A stretch of 64,000 nt of DNA from Orlajensenia leifsoniae (GTDB lineage: Bacteria; Actinomycetota; Actinomycetes; Actinomycetales; Microbacteriaceae): the NCBI RefSeq assembly GCF_004570845.1, contig NZ_SPQZ01000004.1, forward strand, positions 248,001 to 312,000, given 5' to 3'. Below the pieces are notes generated by a model. That model searched no databases, had not been told where the DNA came from, and was given only the letters and a program-made list of their open reading frames with translations. How positions within the stretch are numbered: the first letter of the stretch is position 1; each line of letters opens with the position of its first letter. Positions 1-8,032 of this stretch are shown here, piece by piece. Made by a program: the position numbers and the translations under genes.

Positions 1-1388
1 GGGAACGAGTACGGGTACCACCAGGCCCCGTTGCGCTCGGTGTGCAGGTCGATGAGTCGCTTTCCCTGGCGCACGGCGCGATCGAGCCAGACCTTCTTGC
101 CCGTGCGCTCGTACTCCATGAGCGCCGAGATGCCGTACTGGGCATAGGCGACCGGGTGATCGGCCCGTGCCCCGGTGTCGCGGCGCAGATAGATGCGCAG
201 TCCGGTGGAGTCGAGCTTGATCGACGGGTCGGCCACGTTCACCGGCGGGCGGTCCGAGTAGGGAGCCGCGGCCTGGGCGTTCAGCGTCCAGGGGGTGAGC
301 GCCCAGCTCGTGAGGGGCTGGTCGGTGACGGGGTAGACGCAGCGCGTGTTGGCTGCGGCCGTGTTCGACACGACGGCGGTCCCGCCCAGCACCACGGCGC
401 TCTGGGCGCCGACGGCGTCGATGGCATCGCCGACGGCCGGGTGCACGCAATCGCGGGGAGTCACATTGAGGGGCGCCGCGAGACGGCCGGCCAGAGCGGC
501 CGCCGCGAGGGCATCGGGGAAGTCGAGCCCCGTGGCGAGGAACGTCGTCGACGACGAGCCGGCCGGGAAGTACGCCCGGTTGATCAGCGCGGCGGTGTCG
601 TAGCGGGTGGCGCCGCCGTAGCGCTTCACCGTGTAGCCCGTGTTCTGCAGTTGCCGACGGATGCCGTCGTTCACAGCACCGGTTCCGCCGGCGATGGCGA
701 CCGAGGTGATGCCGAGCTTCGCCAGTGCGGCCATCGTGGCGGGGGGAACAGAGGACACGGCGCCGTCCACGAGGACGACGGGCGAGCGCCGAGCACCAGC
801 GGCACCCGAGGCGGCGAGGGCGTCGGGGAAGGTGCGGCCCGTCGCGATGATCGCGTGGTCGGAGCTCGTGAACGCCGCCTTCAGGATCGCGAGGCCGGTC
901 GCGTAGCGGTCGCGGCCGGCGAGCCGCTTCGTGGGTGCGATGCGGGCCAGCGCCGTGGCCACGCTCTGCGAGACCGCGCCGCTGCCGCCGACGACACGGA
1001 TGGCGGCGGGCCGCAGCCGCTTCAGCTCGGCGCCCACGGCACTCGGCAGGCCGCCGGGCGCCGTCAGGAGGAGCGGGCCACCGGCGAGTGCCGCCGCGGA
1101 TGCCGCAGACAACGCATCGGGGAAGTCGGCTCCGGATGCCACATAGACGACGGGCACCCGCGGCGCGTACCGCTTCGACACCGCCACGGCGGTTTCGTAG
1201 CGCGACGCACCGCTGAGTCGGGTGATGCCTGCGGGGAACGGTGCCGGTGCGGCGGATGCAGCGGATGCCGCCGACGTCACTGACGCACCCGGCGATGCCT
1301 GCGCGGGGCCACTCCCGACGACGGCGACCTGCGCCACCAGTGCCAGGGCGAACGCGATGACGATGGTGCTGGCAGCGCGTGAACGCAT
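1..1388 (-). CDS. Secreted cell-wall-binding repeat protein fused to a glucuronyl C5-epimerase-like domain (3' end outside window)
   Basis: The reverse strand is open from an ATG at 1388 to the window edge (462 codons visible), preceded by GGGGGAA. Residues 1-35 form a Sec signal peptide with a basic start, a hydrophobic core and an AQA cleavage site. Three cell-wall-binding repeat 2 (CwbR2) units follow at about 45-140, 145-235 and 240-330; each has an R..GxxRYxTA motif, a FPDAL motif and a VVGG/AGG turn. From about residue 350 the sequence (LRIYLRRD, HPVAYAQYGI, NGAWWYPY) resembles the D-glucuronyl C5-epimerase C-terminal domain. The repeats should hold it at the cell surface. Epimerase activity is inferred from resemblance; substrate and C terminus are unknown. 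Confidence 0.82.
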   Translation of the reverse strand, partial: MRSRAASTIVIAFALALVAQVAVVGSGPAQASPGASVTSAASAASAAPAPFPAGITRLSGASRYETAVAVSKRYAPRVPVVYVASGADFPDALSAASAAALAGGPLLLTAPGGLPSAVGAELKRLRPAAIRVVGGSGAVSQSVATALARIAPTKRLAGRDRYATGLAILKAAFTSSDHAIIATGRTFPDALAASGAAGARRSPVVLVDGAVSSVPPATMAALAKLGITSVAIAGGTGAVNDGIRRQLQNTGYTVKRYGGATRYDTAALINRAYFPAGSSSTTFLATGLDFPDALAAAALAGRLAAPLNVTPRDCVHPAVGDAIDAVGAQSAVVLGGTAVVSNTAAANTRCVYPVTDQPLTSWALTPWTLNAQAAAPYSDRPPVNVADPSIKLDSTGLRIYLRRDTGARADHPVAYAQYGISALMEYERTGKKVWLDRAVRQGKRLIDLHTERNGAWWYPYSF

Positions 1389-1594
1389 GTGGAAGTTCCC
1401 CCGGGCGGTACTGGACGATGTCCGAGGGCGCTGGCGACCTCGCGCTGCGACCCTAACATCCCGAAACGTCGCCCGCTGCGCGGGCAGGCGCGAACCGGCG
1501 TCGGAGGGCCCCAGACGCTATCGCCCCGGGGCAGGCGCGACTACCGTGAGGCCCAAGCCCGCAACCATGCGTGCCGCGAGGGAAAGGACGGACC

Positions 1595-1945
1595 ATGGAT
1601 GCCACCCCCGAGGAGATCGCTCGAGCCTTCTCCAGTCACCGCTTCGAGGACGCGCTGCCGCATCTCGCTGATGATGTCGTCTGGAGCCTCGTCGGCGCAG
1701 ACCCCGTGCTCGGGCGCGACGCCGTCGAGAAGCTCTGCCGCGGCACCGCGGCCGACCTCGCCGACGTCACCACCGAGTTCCAGCGCTTCCGCACCGTGGT
1801 GGGTGACGACGGCGTGGTGGTCGACAGCCTGGCCCGCTACACCGAGGCCGGTGGAGAGGTCTCCGTCGTGGCGTCGTGCGACATCTACGACTTCGTCGAC
1901 GGCACGGTGACCGAGATCATCTCGTACACCGTCGACGTGAGCTAA
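1595..1945 (+). CDS. SnoaL-like / NTF2-fold protein
   Basis: A 116-residue protein with the short cone-shaped fold pattern of the SnoaL-like family: N-terminal helices (IARAF, RFEDAL), then DDVVWSLVG and a beta-rich second half ending in EIISYTVDVS. The family includes ketosteroid isomerase-like enzymes and many proteins without known activity; no catalytic set is convincing here. The ATG at 1595 follows GGAAAGGACGG at good spacing, while the upstream in-frame GTG lacks this. Its stop overlaps the stop of the convergent tetR by 4 bp, so it is probably a separate unit. Function not assigned. Confidence 0.8.
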   Translation: MDATPEEIARAFSSHRFEDALPHLADDVVWSLVGADPVLGRDAVEKLCRGTAADLADVTTEFQRFRTVVGDDGVVVDSLARYTEAGGEVSVVASCDIYDFVDGTVTEIISYTVDVS

Positions 1946-2640
1946 CCGGAACGAGCCGCGGTCCGCTCGGCGGACTGGATGACCGCCTCGACTCCGAGCG
2001 TGAACAGGGCGACGTCCTCGAGGTCGGTGAGTTGCGTGCTGTACGCCGTGATGAGCGGATACTTGCGCGGATCCGCCAGGATCGGCCCTTCGAACCAGGG
2101 CCCTGCGCCGCTCACGGGATCGCGCTCGCCGCGGCCGCGCGCGATACCGGCGGCGCTCGAGAGCACGTGAGTGGCCATCAGGGCGTAGTGGCGCACGAGG
2201 TCCTCGCCTGACAGCCCGGCCTCGGCGAACGCCTGGAGCATGAACTCGATGGCGTCGAGTTCTGCGGGCCCGTGGGTCGTCAGGATGATGGCCTCGGCGC
2301 CGACCGCCGGGTAGGCGACGTACTGGGCCAGCGTCGACGCGGCGAGTTGACGGAGCCGCTCCCGCCACTCGGAGGGAGCTGCTGTCACCTCGGCCAGGCT
2401 GCGGGCGGTGAGCTCGTCGAGCAGGGCCTGCATGAGGTGATCCTTGCTGCGGAAGTGCCGGTAGATGGCGGTCGGATCCGCGCCGAGATGGGCGCCGAGT
2501 TCGCGCACCGAGATGGATGCCGTGCCCGAACCGGCAGCGAGTTCCAGACCGGCGGCGATGATCGAGTCCCGGTCGAGCCGCGCTCGAGCACTGGTCGAAC
2601 CGTCTTCGCGCCGGCGGGCAGCTCCTGTCGCAGTCGCCAT
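1942..2640 (-). CDS. TetR/AcrR family repressor
   Basis: A 232-residue TetR regulator. An N-terminal helix-turn-helix (about residues 20-65) contains the family signature SVRELGAHLGADPTAIYRHF, followed by a ligand-binding all-helical C-terminal domain with conserved THGPAE and HYAL segments. ATG at 2640 is chosen over an in-frame start 15 codons upstream because GAGGAAGAGGAG lies directly before it. The gene diverges from the amidohydrolase/ABC operon, and a perfect palindrome between them covers the -35 region on both strands, so it most likely represses that operon and itself. The inducer may be the imported amide substrate or its product (inference). Confidence 0.92.
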   Translation of the reverse strand: MATATGAARRREDGSTSARARLDRDSIIAAGLELAAGSGTASISVRELGAHLGADPTAIYRHFRSKDHLMQALLDELTARSLAEVTAAPSEWRERLRQLAASTLAQYVAYPAVGAEAIILTTHGPAELDAIEFMLQAFAEAGLSGEDLVRHYALMATHVLSSAAGIARGRGERDPVSGAGPWFEGPILADPRKYPLITAYSTQLTDLEDVALFTLGVEAVIQSAERTAARSG

Positions 2641-2733
2641 CGCTCCTCTTCCTCGATCGTTGCGTCCATCGTGCCACGGCGCCACGGCGCGATGCCGTTC
2701 CCACGGCGCAGCCGCGTCTGGGGCCGGATGGCC

Positions 2734-2764
2734 AGTGTAACGCTTGTGTAAACACCGCTGTCAA
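2734..2764 (-). promoter_or_regulatory. Candidate tetR promoter
   Basis: On the minus strand TTGACA (2764-2759) is followed 19 bp later by TACACT (2739-2734). The -35 lies inside the 17-bp palindrome, which would give autorepression. The spacer is longer than usual. Confidence 0.5.
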
Positions 2765-2775
2765 CGCTGTTGACA
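2759..2775. promoter_or_regulatory. 17-bp palindromic operator for the divergent TetR
   Basis: TGTCAAC-GCT-GTTGACA is a perfect inverted repeat with 7-bp arms, between tetR and the amidohydrolase. Both arms read TTGACA on opposite strands, so a bound repressor would mask both -35 boxes. A weaker dyad, GTGTAAACAC, lies just upstream at about 2745-2754. Confidence 0.7.
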
Positions 2776-2836
2776 TCGGTGAACCGCCGTGGTTGTCTCG
2801 CCTGACCGACCCGATCACGAGGAAGCGAGGGGTGCT

Positions 2837-4495
2837 GTGCCAGCTGTCGACCTGTTGTTCACCGGAGGAGCCATCTTCACGGGCGTCGGTGCGCCGTTGT
2901 CCGGCCACGCCGTCGGCGTGACCGGCGATCGGATCACCGCGATCGTCCCCGATTCCGAGTCCGAGTCCATCACCGACGAGCGCACCCGCATCGTGCGCCT
3001 CGACGGCGCGCTGCTGAGTCCGGGCTTCCAGGATGCGCACGTGCATCCGGTCGGGGCCGGGGTCGAGATGCTCCTCTGCGACCTCACGGCAGCGGGCGAC
3101 GCCGGGCAGGCCATCGAGATCGTGCGGGCCTACGCCGACGCGAACCCGGATGAGTCGTGGATCCTCGGCGGCGGCTGGTCGATGGACCACTTCCCGGGCG
3201 GAGCGCCGACGCGTGCCCTGCTGGATGCCGTGGTGCCCGACCGCCCGGTGCTCGTGTCGAGCCGGGATCACCACAGCGCCTGGGCCAACACGGCCGCGAT
3301 CGAGGCGGCGGGCCTCGACGCCTCGACGCCCGACCCCGTCGACGGGCGCATCGAGCGTGACGGCGACGGATTCCCGGCCGGAACGTTCCACGAGGGCGCC
3401 GAGCGCCTCTTCGACGCCGTGCGGCCCGCGATCGGTGCCGAGCTGGCCTACGCCGGCCTGCTGCGGGCCCAGGACGAGCTCGTCGCGCTCGGCATCACAG
3501 GCTGGCAGGACGCGATGATCGGCAGCCTCTCCGGAGTCGAGGACATCGACGCCGTCTACAGGCGAGCGGTCGCCGAGGGCACCCTGCGCGTGCACGTGGT
3601 GGGTGCGCAGTGGTGGGAACGAGACCGCGGCATCGAGCAGGTCGAGGAGATGATCGAGCGGCGGGACGAACTTGCCGCCCACGGCGCACCCGAGCAGTAC
3701 GCGCTCGGCACGACGAAGATCATGGTCGACGGCGTCGCCGAGAACCAGACGGCTGCGATGCTCGCGCCCTACCGCGACGGCCACGGGCACGACACCGGGA
3801 ACAGCGGACTCTCCTTCATCGACCCCGGATTCCTGAAGCAGGTCGTCACGCGGCTGGATGCCGCAGGCATGCAGGTGCACTTCCACGCCCTCGGCGACAG
3901 GGCGGTGCGCGAAGCCCTCGACGCGCTCGAGGCGGCGCGCGACCAGCACGGTGCAACCGACGGCCGGCACCACCTCGCTCACCTGCAGATCGTCGAAGAG
4001 GTCGAGACCGCCCGTTTCGCGGAGCTCGGCGCCGTGGCCAACATCCAGGCGTTGTGGGCGACCCACGAGGACCAGATCGACGAGCTCACGCTGCCGTTCC
4101 TGCAGGACGGTGCCGAGGCCAGGCAGTACCCGTTCGGCGACCTCGTGCGCCACGGGGTCAGGCTCGCGGCGGGAAGCGACTGGCCGGTCTCGAGTGCCGA
4201 CCCCATGGACGCCATCCACATCGCCGTCAACCGGATCGCACCCGGCGAGGACTACGAGCCCCTCGGCGGTGACCATCAGCGCCTCGACCTCGTCACGGCG
4301 ATGGCCGCATACACATCGGGCACCGCCTACGTGAACCATCGAGACCACGACACCGGCTACATCCGCCCCGGATATCTCGCGAATCTCGTCGTGCTCGACC
4401 CCGATCCGTTCGGCCTTCCCCGGGAGGAGATCCACCGCTCGACCGTGGCCTCCACCTGGATCGAGGGCGCGCCAGCCTACTCCCGCACCGCCTGA
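2837..4495 (+). CDS. Amidohydrolase family protein (YtcJ / N-substituted formamide deformylase-like)
   Basis: A 552-residue metal-dependent hydrolase of the amidohydrolase_3 type. Visible signatures are the N-terminal metal site QDAHVHP, the central KIMVDGVAENQT segment, HFHALGD, HHLAHLQ, and the C-terminal metal-binding Asp in AAGSDWPVS. The family cleaves amide or formamide bonds of small molecules with bound zinc. GTG at 2837 is preferred because GCGAGGGG precedes it; an earlier in-frame GTG (2789) adds 16 atypical residues and overlaps the promoter region. It heads an operon with a peptide-type ABC importer, so it probably acts in the cytoplasm on an imported amide. The exact substrate is unknown. 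Confidence 0.9.
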   Translation: MPAVDLLFTGGAIFTGVGAPLSGHAVGVTGDRITAIVPDSESESITDERTRIVRLDGALLSPGFQDAHVHPVGAGVEMLLCDLTAAGDAGQAIEIVRAYADANPDESWILGGGWSMDHFPGGAPTRALLDAVVPDRPVLVSSRDHHSAWANTAAIEAAGLDASTPDPVDGRIERDGDGFPAGTFHEGAERLFDAVRPAIGAELAYAGLLRAQDELVALGITGWQDAMIGSLSGVEDIDAVYRRAVAEGTLRVHVVGAQWWERDRGIEQVEEMIERRDELAAHGAPEQYALGTTKIMVDGVAENQTAAMLAPYRDGHGHDTGNSGLSFIDPGFLKQVVTRLDAAGMQVHFHALGDRAVREALDALEAARDQHGATDGRHHLAHLQIVEEVETARFAELGAVANIQALWATHEDQIDELTLPFLQDGAEARQYPFGDLVRHGVRLAAGSDWPVSSADPMDAIHIAVNRIAPGEDYEPLGGDHQRLDLVTAMAAYTSGTAYVNHRDHDTGYIRPGYLANLVVLDPDPFGLPREEIHRSTVASTWIEGAPAYSRTA

Positions 4496-4511
4496 ACCGA
4501 GGAGCATGTCC

Positions 4512-6173
4512 ATGTCACGATCGACCACCCCTGCCGTGCGACGACGCAGTCGCGCGTCCGCGACCGTCGCAGTAGCCGTCGGCCTGAGCGCCGCCGTCGC
4601 CCTCAGTGGGTGCACGCCCCCGTCGCCCCAGAGCACCGACCCCGCCGAGTGGGAACTCACGGCGCAGACGGATGCACCATCGGGCGACATCGACTCGTTC
4701 ACCTGGGCGAGCTACGCCGAGCCGTACTCCCTCGACTACGCCTACGCCTTCGACTACGCCGACAACCAGGTGCTGGCCAATGTGTGCGAATCGCTTCTCC
4801 GATTGAACCCGGATTACACGTTGTCGCCCGGGCTCGCGGAATCGTTCTCGCATCCGACGCCGACGACGTGGGTCTACGAGATCCGCGACGGCGTGACGTT
4901 CCACGATGGAACGACCATGACCGCTGCCGACGTCGTGGCGTCGATGAGTCGTCACCTCGACCCGGCCGTCGGCTCGTCGTGGTTCTCGGTCTACCAGAAC
5001 GTCACGTCGATCGAGCAGACCGGCGACAGCGAGGTCACCGTGACGGAGGCGACTCCCGACTCCCAGTTCAACCTCGCGATGGGCGGTTCGGCGGGTGTCG
5101 TCGAGTCGGCCGCCACCCTGGCCGAGAAGGGGGCCGACTACGGCAACTCGACGGGCGGCGTGAACTGCACGGGCCCGTTCAGCTTCGGTGGCTGGAAGTC
5201 GGGTGAGAGCATCACGCTGGAGCGCTACGACGGATACTGGGACGCCGAGAATGCGGCCAGATCAGGCGAGGTCACGTTCCTCTTCATGGCCGACCCGAAT
5301 GCGCGCAGCAATGCGCTGAAGTCGGGTGAGGTCGACGGCGGCTGGATGATCCCCGCTGATGCCGTGCCGCAGCTCCGGTCCTCCGACCAGGGCGACATGC
5401 TGTTCGGCCTCAACACCGCGGTCTCGAGCCTGATCGTGTCGAACCTCGACGGGCCGCTCGGCGACCTGCGGGTGCGGCAGGCGCTGCTGATGGCGCTCGA
5501 CCGACAGGGCATCGTGGACGCCGCCCTGAAGGGCTACGGCACGCCGACGAACGCGTTGACGACGTCTTCGGTCTGGGTGGGTGCCAGCGATCAGAGCGTC
5601 GCTGCGGCGTTCGACGGCCTCGAGGAGTATCCGTACGACCTCGACGCGGCCAGGAAACTGGTCGAGGAGGCCGGGGCCACGGGTGAGGAGATCACCTATG
5701 TGACCGCCCCCATCAGCAGCGATTTCGCCGTCTACGCCCAGGCGACTGCAGCCGCGGCGAAGTCGATCGGGCTGAAGGCGACGATCGAGACCGTCACCCC
5801 CAGTGCCTACACGGCCCTCTTCTCGGACCCGAGCGCTCGAGAGGGAGTCGATCTCTTCTATACGTCGTGGTACCTGTCGAGCCCCGATCCACTCGAGATG
5901 TTCTCCGTGCTGCGCACCGGTGAGTTCAGCAACTACGGCGAGTGGAGCGACGCCGCCTTCGATGCCGTGGTCACCGAGGCCATCGCGATCGACGATCCGG
6001 CTGCTCGCTCCGAGAAGACCGCGGAGGCGCAGAGGATCGCGAACGAGCAACTGCCGTGGCTCCCGCTCTACGAGGCGCCGACGACCCTCTTCCTCGGCAA
6101 GCGCATCACCGGCGTCGCGCCCTCGGTCGCGTTCCTCTACGCTCCCTGGGCGGCCTCCATTGGCGCACGCTAG
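4512..6173 (+). CDS. ABC transporter substrate-binding lipoprotein, family 5 (peptide/opine/nickel type)
   Basis: A 553-residue exported lipoprotein: a twin-basic start (RRRSR), hydrophobic stretch and lipobox LSGC near residue 35. The rest matches the SBP_bac_5 fold, including YEIRDGVTFHDGTTMTAADV near the N-terminal lobe and the C-terminal AQRIANEQLPWLPLYEAP. It would capture the substrate outside the membrane and hand it to the two permeases encoded next. ATG at 4512 is chosen because GAGGAG lies 7 nt upstream; the ATG at 4506 is too close to it. The ligand may be an oligopeptide or another amide-containing compound, given the linked amidohydrolase. Confidence 0.93.
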   Translation: MSRSTTPAVRRRSRASATVAVAVGLSAAVALSGCTPPSPQSTDPAEWELTAQTDAPSGDIDSFTWASYAEPYSLDYAYAFDYADNQVLANVCESLLRLNPDYTLSPGLAESFSHPTPTTWVYEIRDGVTFHDGTTMTAADVVASMSRHLDPAVGSSWFSVYQNVTSIEQTGDSEVTVTEATPDSQFNLAMGGSAGVVESAATLAEKGADYGNSTGGVNCTGPFSFGGWKSGESITLERYDGYWDAENAARSGEVTFLFMADPNARSNALKSGEVDGGWMIPADAVPQLRSSDQGDMLFGLNTAVSSLIVSNLDGPLGDLRVRQALLMALDRQGIVDAALKGYGTPTNALTTSSVWVGASDQSVAAAFDGLEEYPYDLDAARKLVEEAGATGEEITYVTAPISSDFAVYAQATAAAAKSIGLKATIETVTPSAYTALFSDPSAREGVDLFYTSWYLSSPDPLEMFSVLRTGEFSNYGEWSDAAFDAVVTEAIAIDDPAARSEKTAEAQRIANEQLPWLPLYEAPTTLFLGKRITGVAPSVAFLYAPWAASIGAR

Positions 6174-6188
6174 CGGCCGGCGCCGCTG

Positions 6189-6211
6189 CCTCCCCTTCGG
6201 CGGAGGGGCGG
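6189..6211 (+). other. Intercistronic hairpin covering the permease ribosome-binding site
   Basis: Between the binding protein and the first permease, CCTCCCCT (6189-6196) can pair with AGGGGCGG (6204-6211) with one mismatch and a 7-nt loop. The 3' arm contains the GAGGGG that serves the ATG at 6219. It may lower permease translation relative to the binding protein or stabilise the upstream mRNA. Confidence 0.5.
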
Positions 6212-6218
6212 TCACCGG

Positions 6219-7178
6219 ATGACCGCCGCTCGTCGGGTCGCGGGGAAACTCGGTGCACTGCTGCTCACCCTTCTGCTCGCCTCCATGCTGGTGTTCTTCT
6301 CGCGGTTCCTGGTACCCGGCGATCCCGTCAGCTTCCTGTTGCGAGGGCGCAAGCCGAGTGCCGAGGCCGTCGCCCAGGTCTCGGCCCAGTACGGGCTCGA
6401 TCTCCCGCCGTGGCAGCAGTACCTGAACTGGCTCGTCGGCGTGCTCCACGGTGACTTCGGGCGCTCGCTGCAGTATCGACAGGACGTCTCGGTCGTCATC
6501 GGCGAGCGTCTGCCGATCACGCTCGGCCTGGTGGTGATGGCGGGCACGATGATCGCCGTGATCGGCCTGGCCGCCGGTATCGTCGCCGCCGTCAATCGCG
6601 GGCGGCTGATGGACAGAGCCGTGCTGATCGGTCTCACGGTGCTCGGGGCGATTCCGTCGTTCGTCGGCTCCATCGTGCTCATCGCCGTCTTCGCCGTGCA
6701 GCTCGGGTGGTTCCCGTCCTTCGGATCCGGCGACGGCGGGTTCGTCGACACGCTGTACCACCTCGTGCTGCCCTCGATCGCCCTCGCGATCGTGTTCGTC
6801 GTGCTCGTCAGCAAGGTGACCCGATCGTCGATGGTCGACCAACTCGGCCGGGAGCACGTCGAGGTGGCGACGAGTCGTGGCCTGACGCGCAGCGCCGTGA
6901 TCCGGCGTCACGTCCTCCGCAACTCCATCGGCCCGATCCTGACCGTGAGCGGCGTCCTCGTCGCGGGGCTGCTCGTGGCGAGCGCCATCGTGGAGGCGGC
7001 CTTCGGGTTGTCCGGCATCGGCTCCCTGCTCGTGCAGTCGGTGGACCGCCTCGACTTCCCCGTGGTGCAGGCGATCGTGTTGCTCGTCGTGACGGCCTTC
7101 GTCGTGGTGAACGCCGTCATCGACGTCCTCGAACCCTGGGTCGACCCTCGATCCGCAGCAGGAGCTGGTGCCCGATGA
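6219..7178 (+). CDS. ABC transporter permease, DppB type
   Basis: A 319-residue inner-membrane permease with about six transmembrane segments: one near the N terminus (LLLTLLLASMLVFFSRFL), a large external loop with the typical QYGLDLPPWQQYLNW segment, then five more. The EAA loop for ATPase contact is visible as REHVEVATSRGLTRSAVIRRHVLRN. It pairs with the DppC-type permease encoded next, which it overlaps by 4 bp (ATGA). Position and order are those of dipeptide/oligopeptide importers. Confidence 0.95.
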   Translation: MTAARRVAGKLGALLLTLLLASMLVFFSRFLVPGDPVSFLLRGRKPSAEAVAQVSAQYGLDLPPWQQYLNWLVGVLHGDFGRSLQYRQDVSVVIGERLPITLGLVVMAGTMIAVIGLAAGIVAAVNRGRLMDRAVLIGLTVLGAIPSFVGSIVLIAVFAVQLGWFPSFGSGDGGFVDTLYHLVLPSIALAIVFVVLVSKVTRSSMVDQLGREHVEVATSRGLTRSAVIRRHVLRNSIGPILTVSGVLVAGLLVASAIVEAAFGLSGIGSLLVQSVDRLDFPVVQAIVLLVVTAFVVVNAVIDVLEPWVDPRSAAGAGAR

Positions 7179-8032
7179 CCCCCACCGTCGCCATCCGCGT
7201 CCTCCGTGCGCCGCGGGTGCCACGCTCGAGCACCTGGTTCCTGGCGAGCGCCGTCGTGCTCGCGGTCTTCACCGTCGGGGCGGTGTTCGCCCCCTTCCTC
7301 GCCCCCTACGACCCCGATCAGGTCGACCTGCTCAACATCCAGGCCGGCCCGAGCACGCTGCACTGGCTCGGCACCGACTCCGTCGGCCGCGACACGCTGA
7401 GCAGGATGCTGTACGGGGCGCGCACCGCACTCCTGGCCCCGCTGCTCGTCGTCGTGTCCTCGACGATCCTCGGCGTGCTCCTCGGACTCGTCGCCGGATG
7501 GCGTGGCGGGTGGCTGGACGCCGTGCTGGGACGCATCTTCGACGTCGTATTCGCCTTCCCATCGCTCCTCATCGCGATCATGGCCGTGGCCCTGTTCGGA
7601 AAGGGGCTGGTCGCCCCTGTCATCGCGATGAGCATCGCCTATGCGCCCTTCGTCGCCCGGCTCACCCGGTCGCTCGTCACGGCTGAGCGCACCCGTCCGT
7701 ATGTCGCCGCGTACAGGGTGCAGGGTTTCAGCGGCGCGTGGATCGCGTCGCGTCGCGTGCTGCCGAACGTGACCCCGATCATCGGGGCGCAGTCCACCCT
7801 CAACTTCGGCTACGTGCTCGCCGAGCTCGCAGCCCTGTCCTTCCTCGGACTGGGAGTGCAGGCCCCCACGGCCGACTGGGGCGCAATGATCAACGAGGCG
7901 CAGGCAGGACTCATCGGCGGCTACGTGCTGCCGGCGATCGTGCCCGCCGTCGCCGTCGTGCTCGTCGTGGTCGCGGTCAACGTGATCGGTGAAGAGCTCT
8001 CGGACCGCATCGGAGGCGGGATCAGCGCATGA
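7175..8032 (+). CDS. ABC transporter permease, DppC type
   Basis: A 285-residue permease. The N terminus has the DppC pattern: one transmembrane helix followed by FLAPYDPDQVD and LGTDSVGRDTLSRMLYGARTAL. The EAA motif appears around RPYVAAYRVQGFSGAWIASR. The ATG at 7175 overlaps the previous stop and has AGGAGC upstream; longer open readings begin inside the previous gene and are rejected. With the DppB-type partner it forms the channel of the importer. Confidence 0.95.
   Translation: MTPTVAIRVLRAPRVPRSSTWFLASAVVLAVFTVGAVFAPFLAPYDPDQVDLLNIQAGPSTLHWLGTDSVGRDTLSRMLYGARTALLAPLLVVVSSTILGVLLGLVAGWRGGWLDAVLGRIFDVVFAFPSLLIAIMAVALFGKGLVAPVIAMSIAYAPFVARLTRSLVTAERTRPYVAAYRVQGFSGAWIASRRVLPNVTPIIGAQSTLNFGYVLAELAALSFLGLGVQAPTADWGAMINEAQAGLIGGYVLPAIVPAVAVVLVVVAVNVIGEELSDRIGGGISA

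Noticed and set aside
42-1283. Long forward-strand reading frame opposite the wall-binding protein
   Set aside because: Its composition is Arg/Gly/His-rich with no domain, while the reverse strand gives a signal peptide, three CwbR2 repeats and an epimerase-like domain.
1471-1485. GCCCGC-TGC-GCGGGC hairpin as a terminator
   Set aside because: Only six pairs and a 3-nt loop in the divergent promoter region of two genes; no gene ends there.
1541-4702. Reverse frame of over 1,000 codons across the tetR and amidohydrolase genes
   Set aside because: It is an antisense shadow in GC-rich sequence; the genes on the correct frames have complete families and start signals.
5262-7223. Reverse frame of about 650 codons opposite the ABC importer
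   Set aside because: Asp/Arg/His-rich shadow of the permease genes without any recognisable domain.
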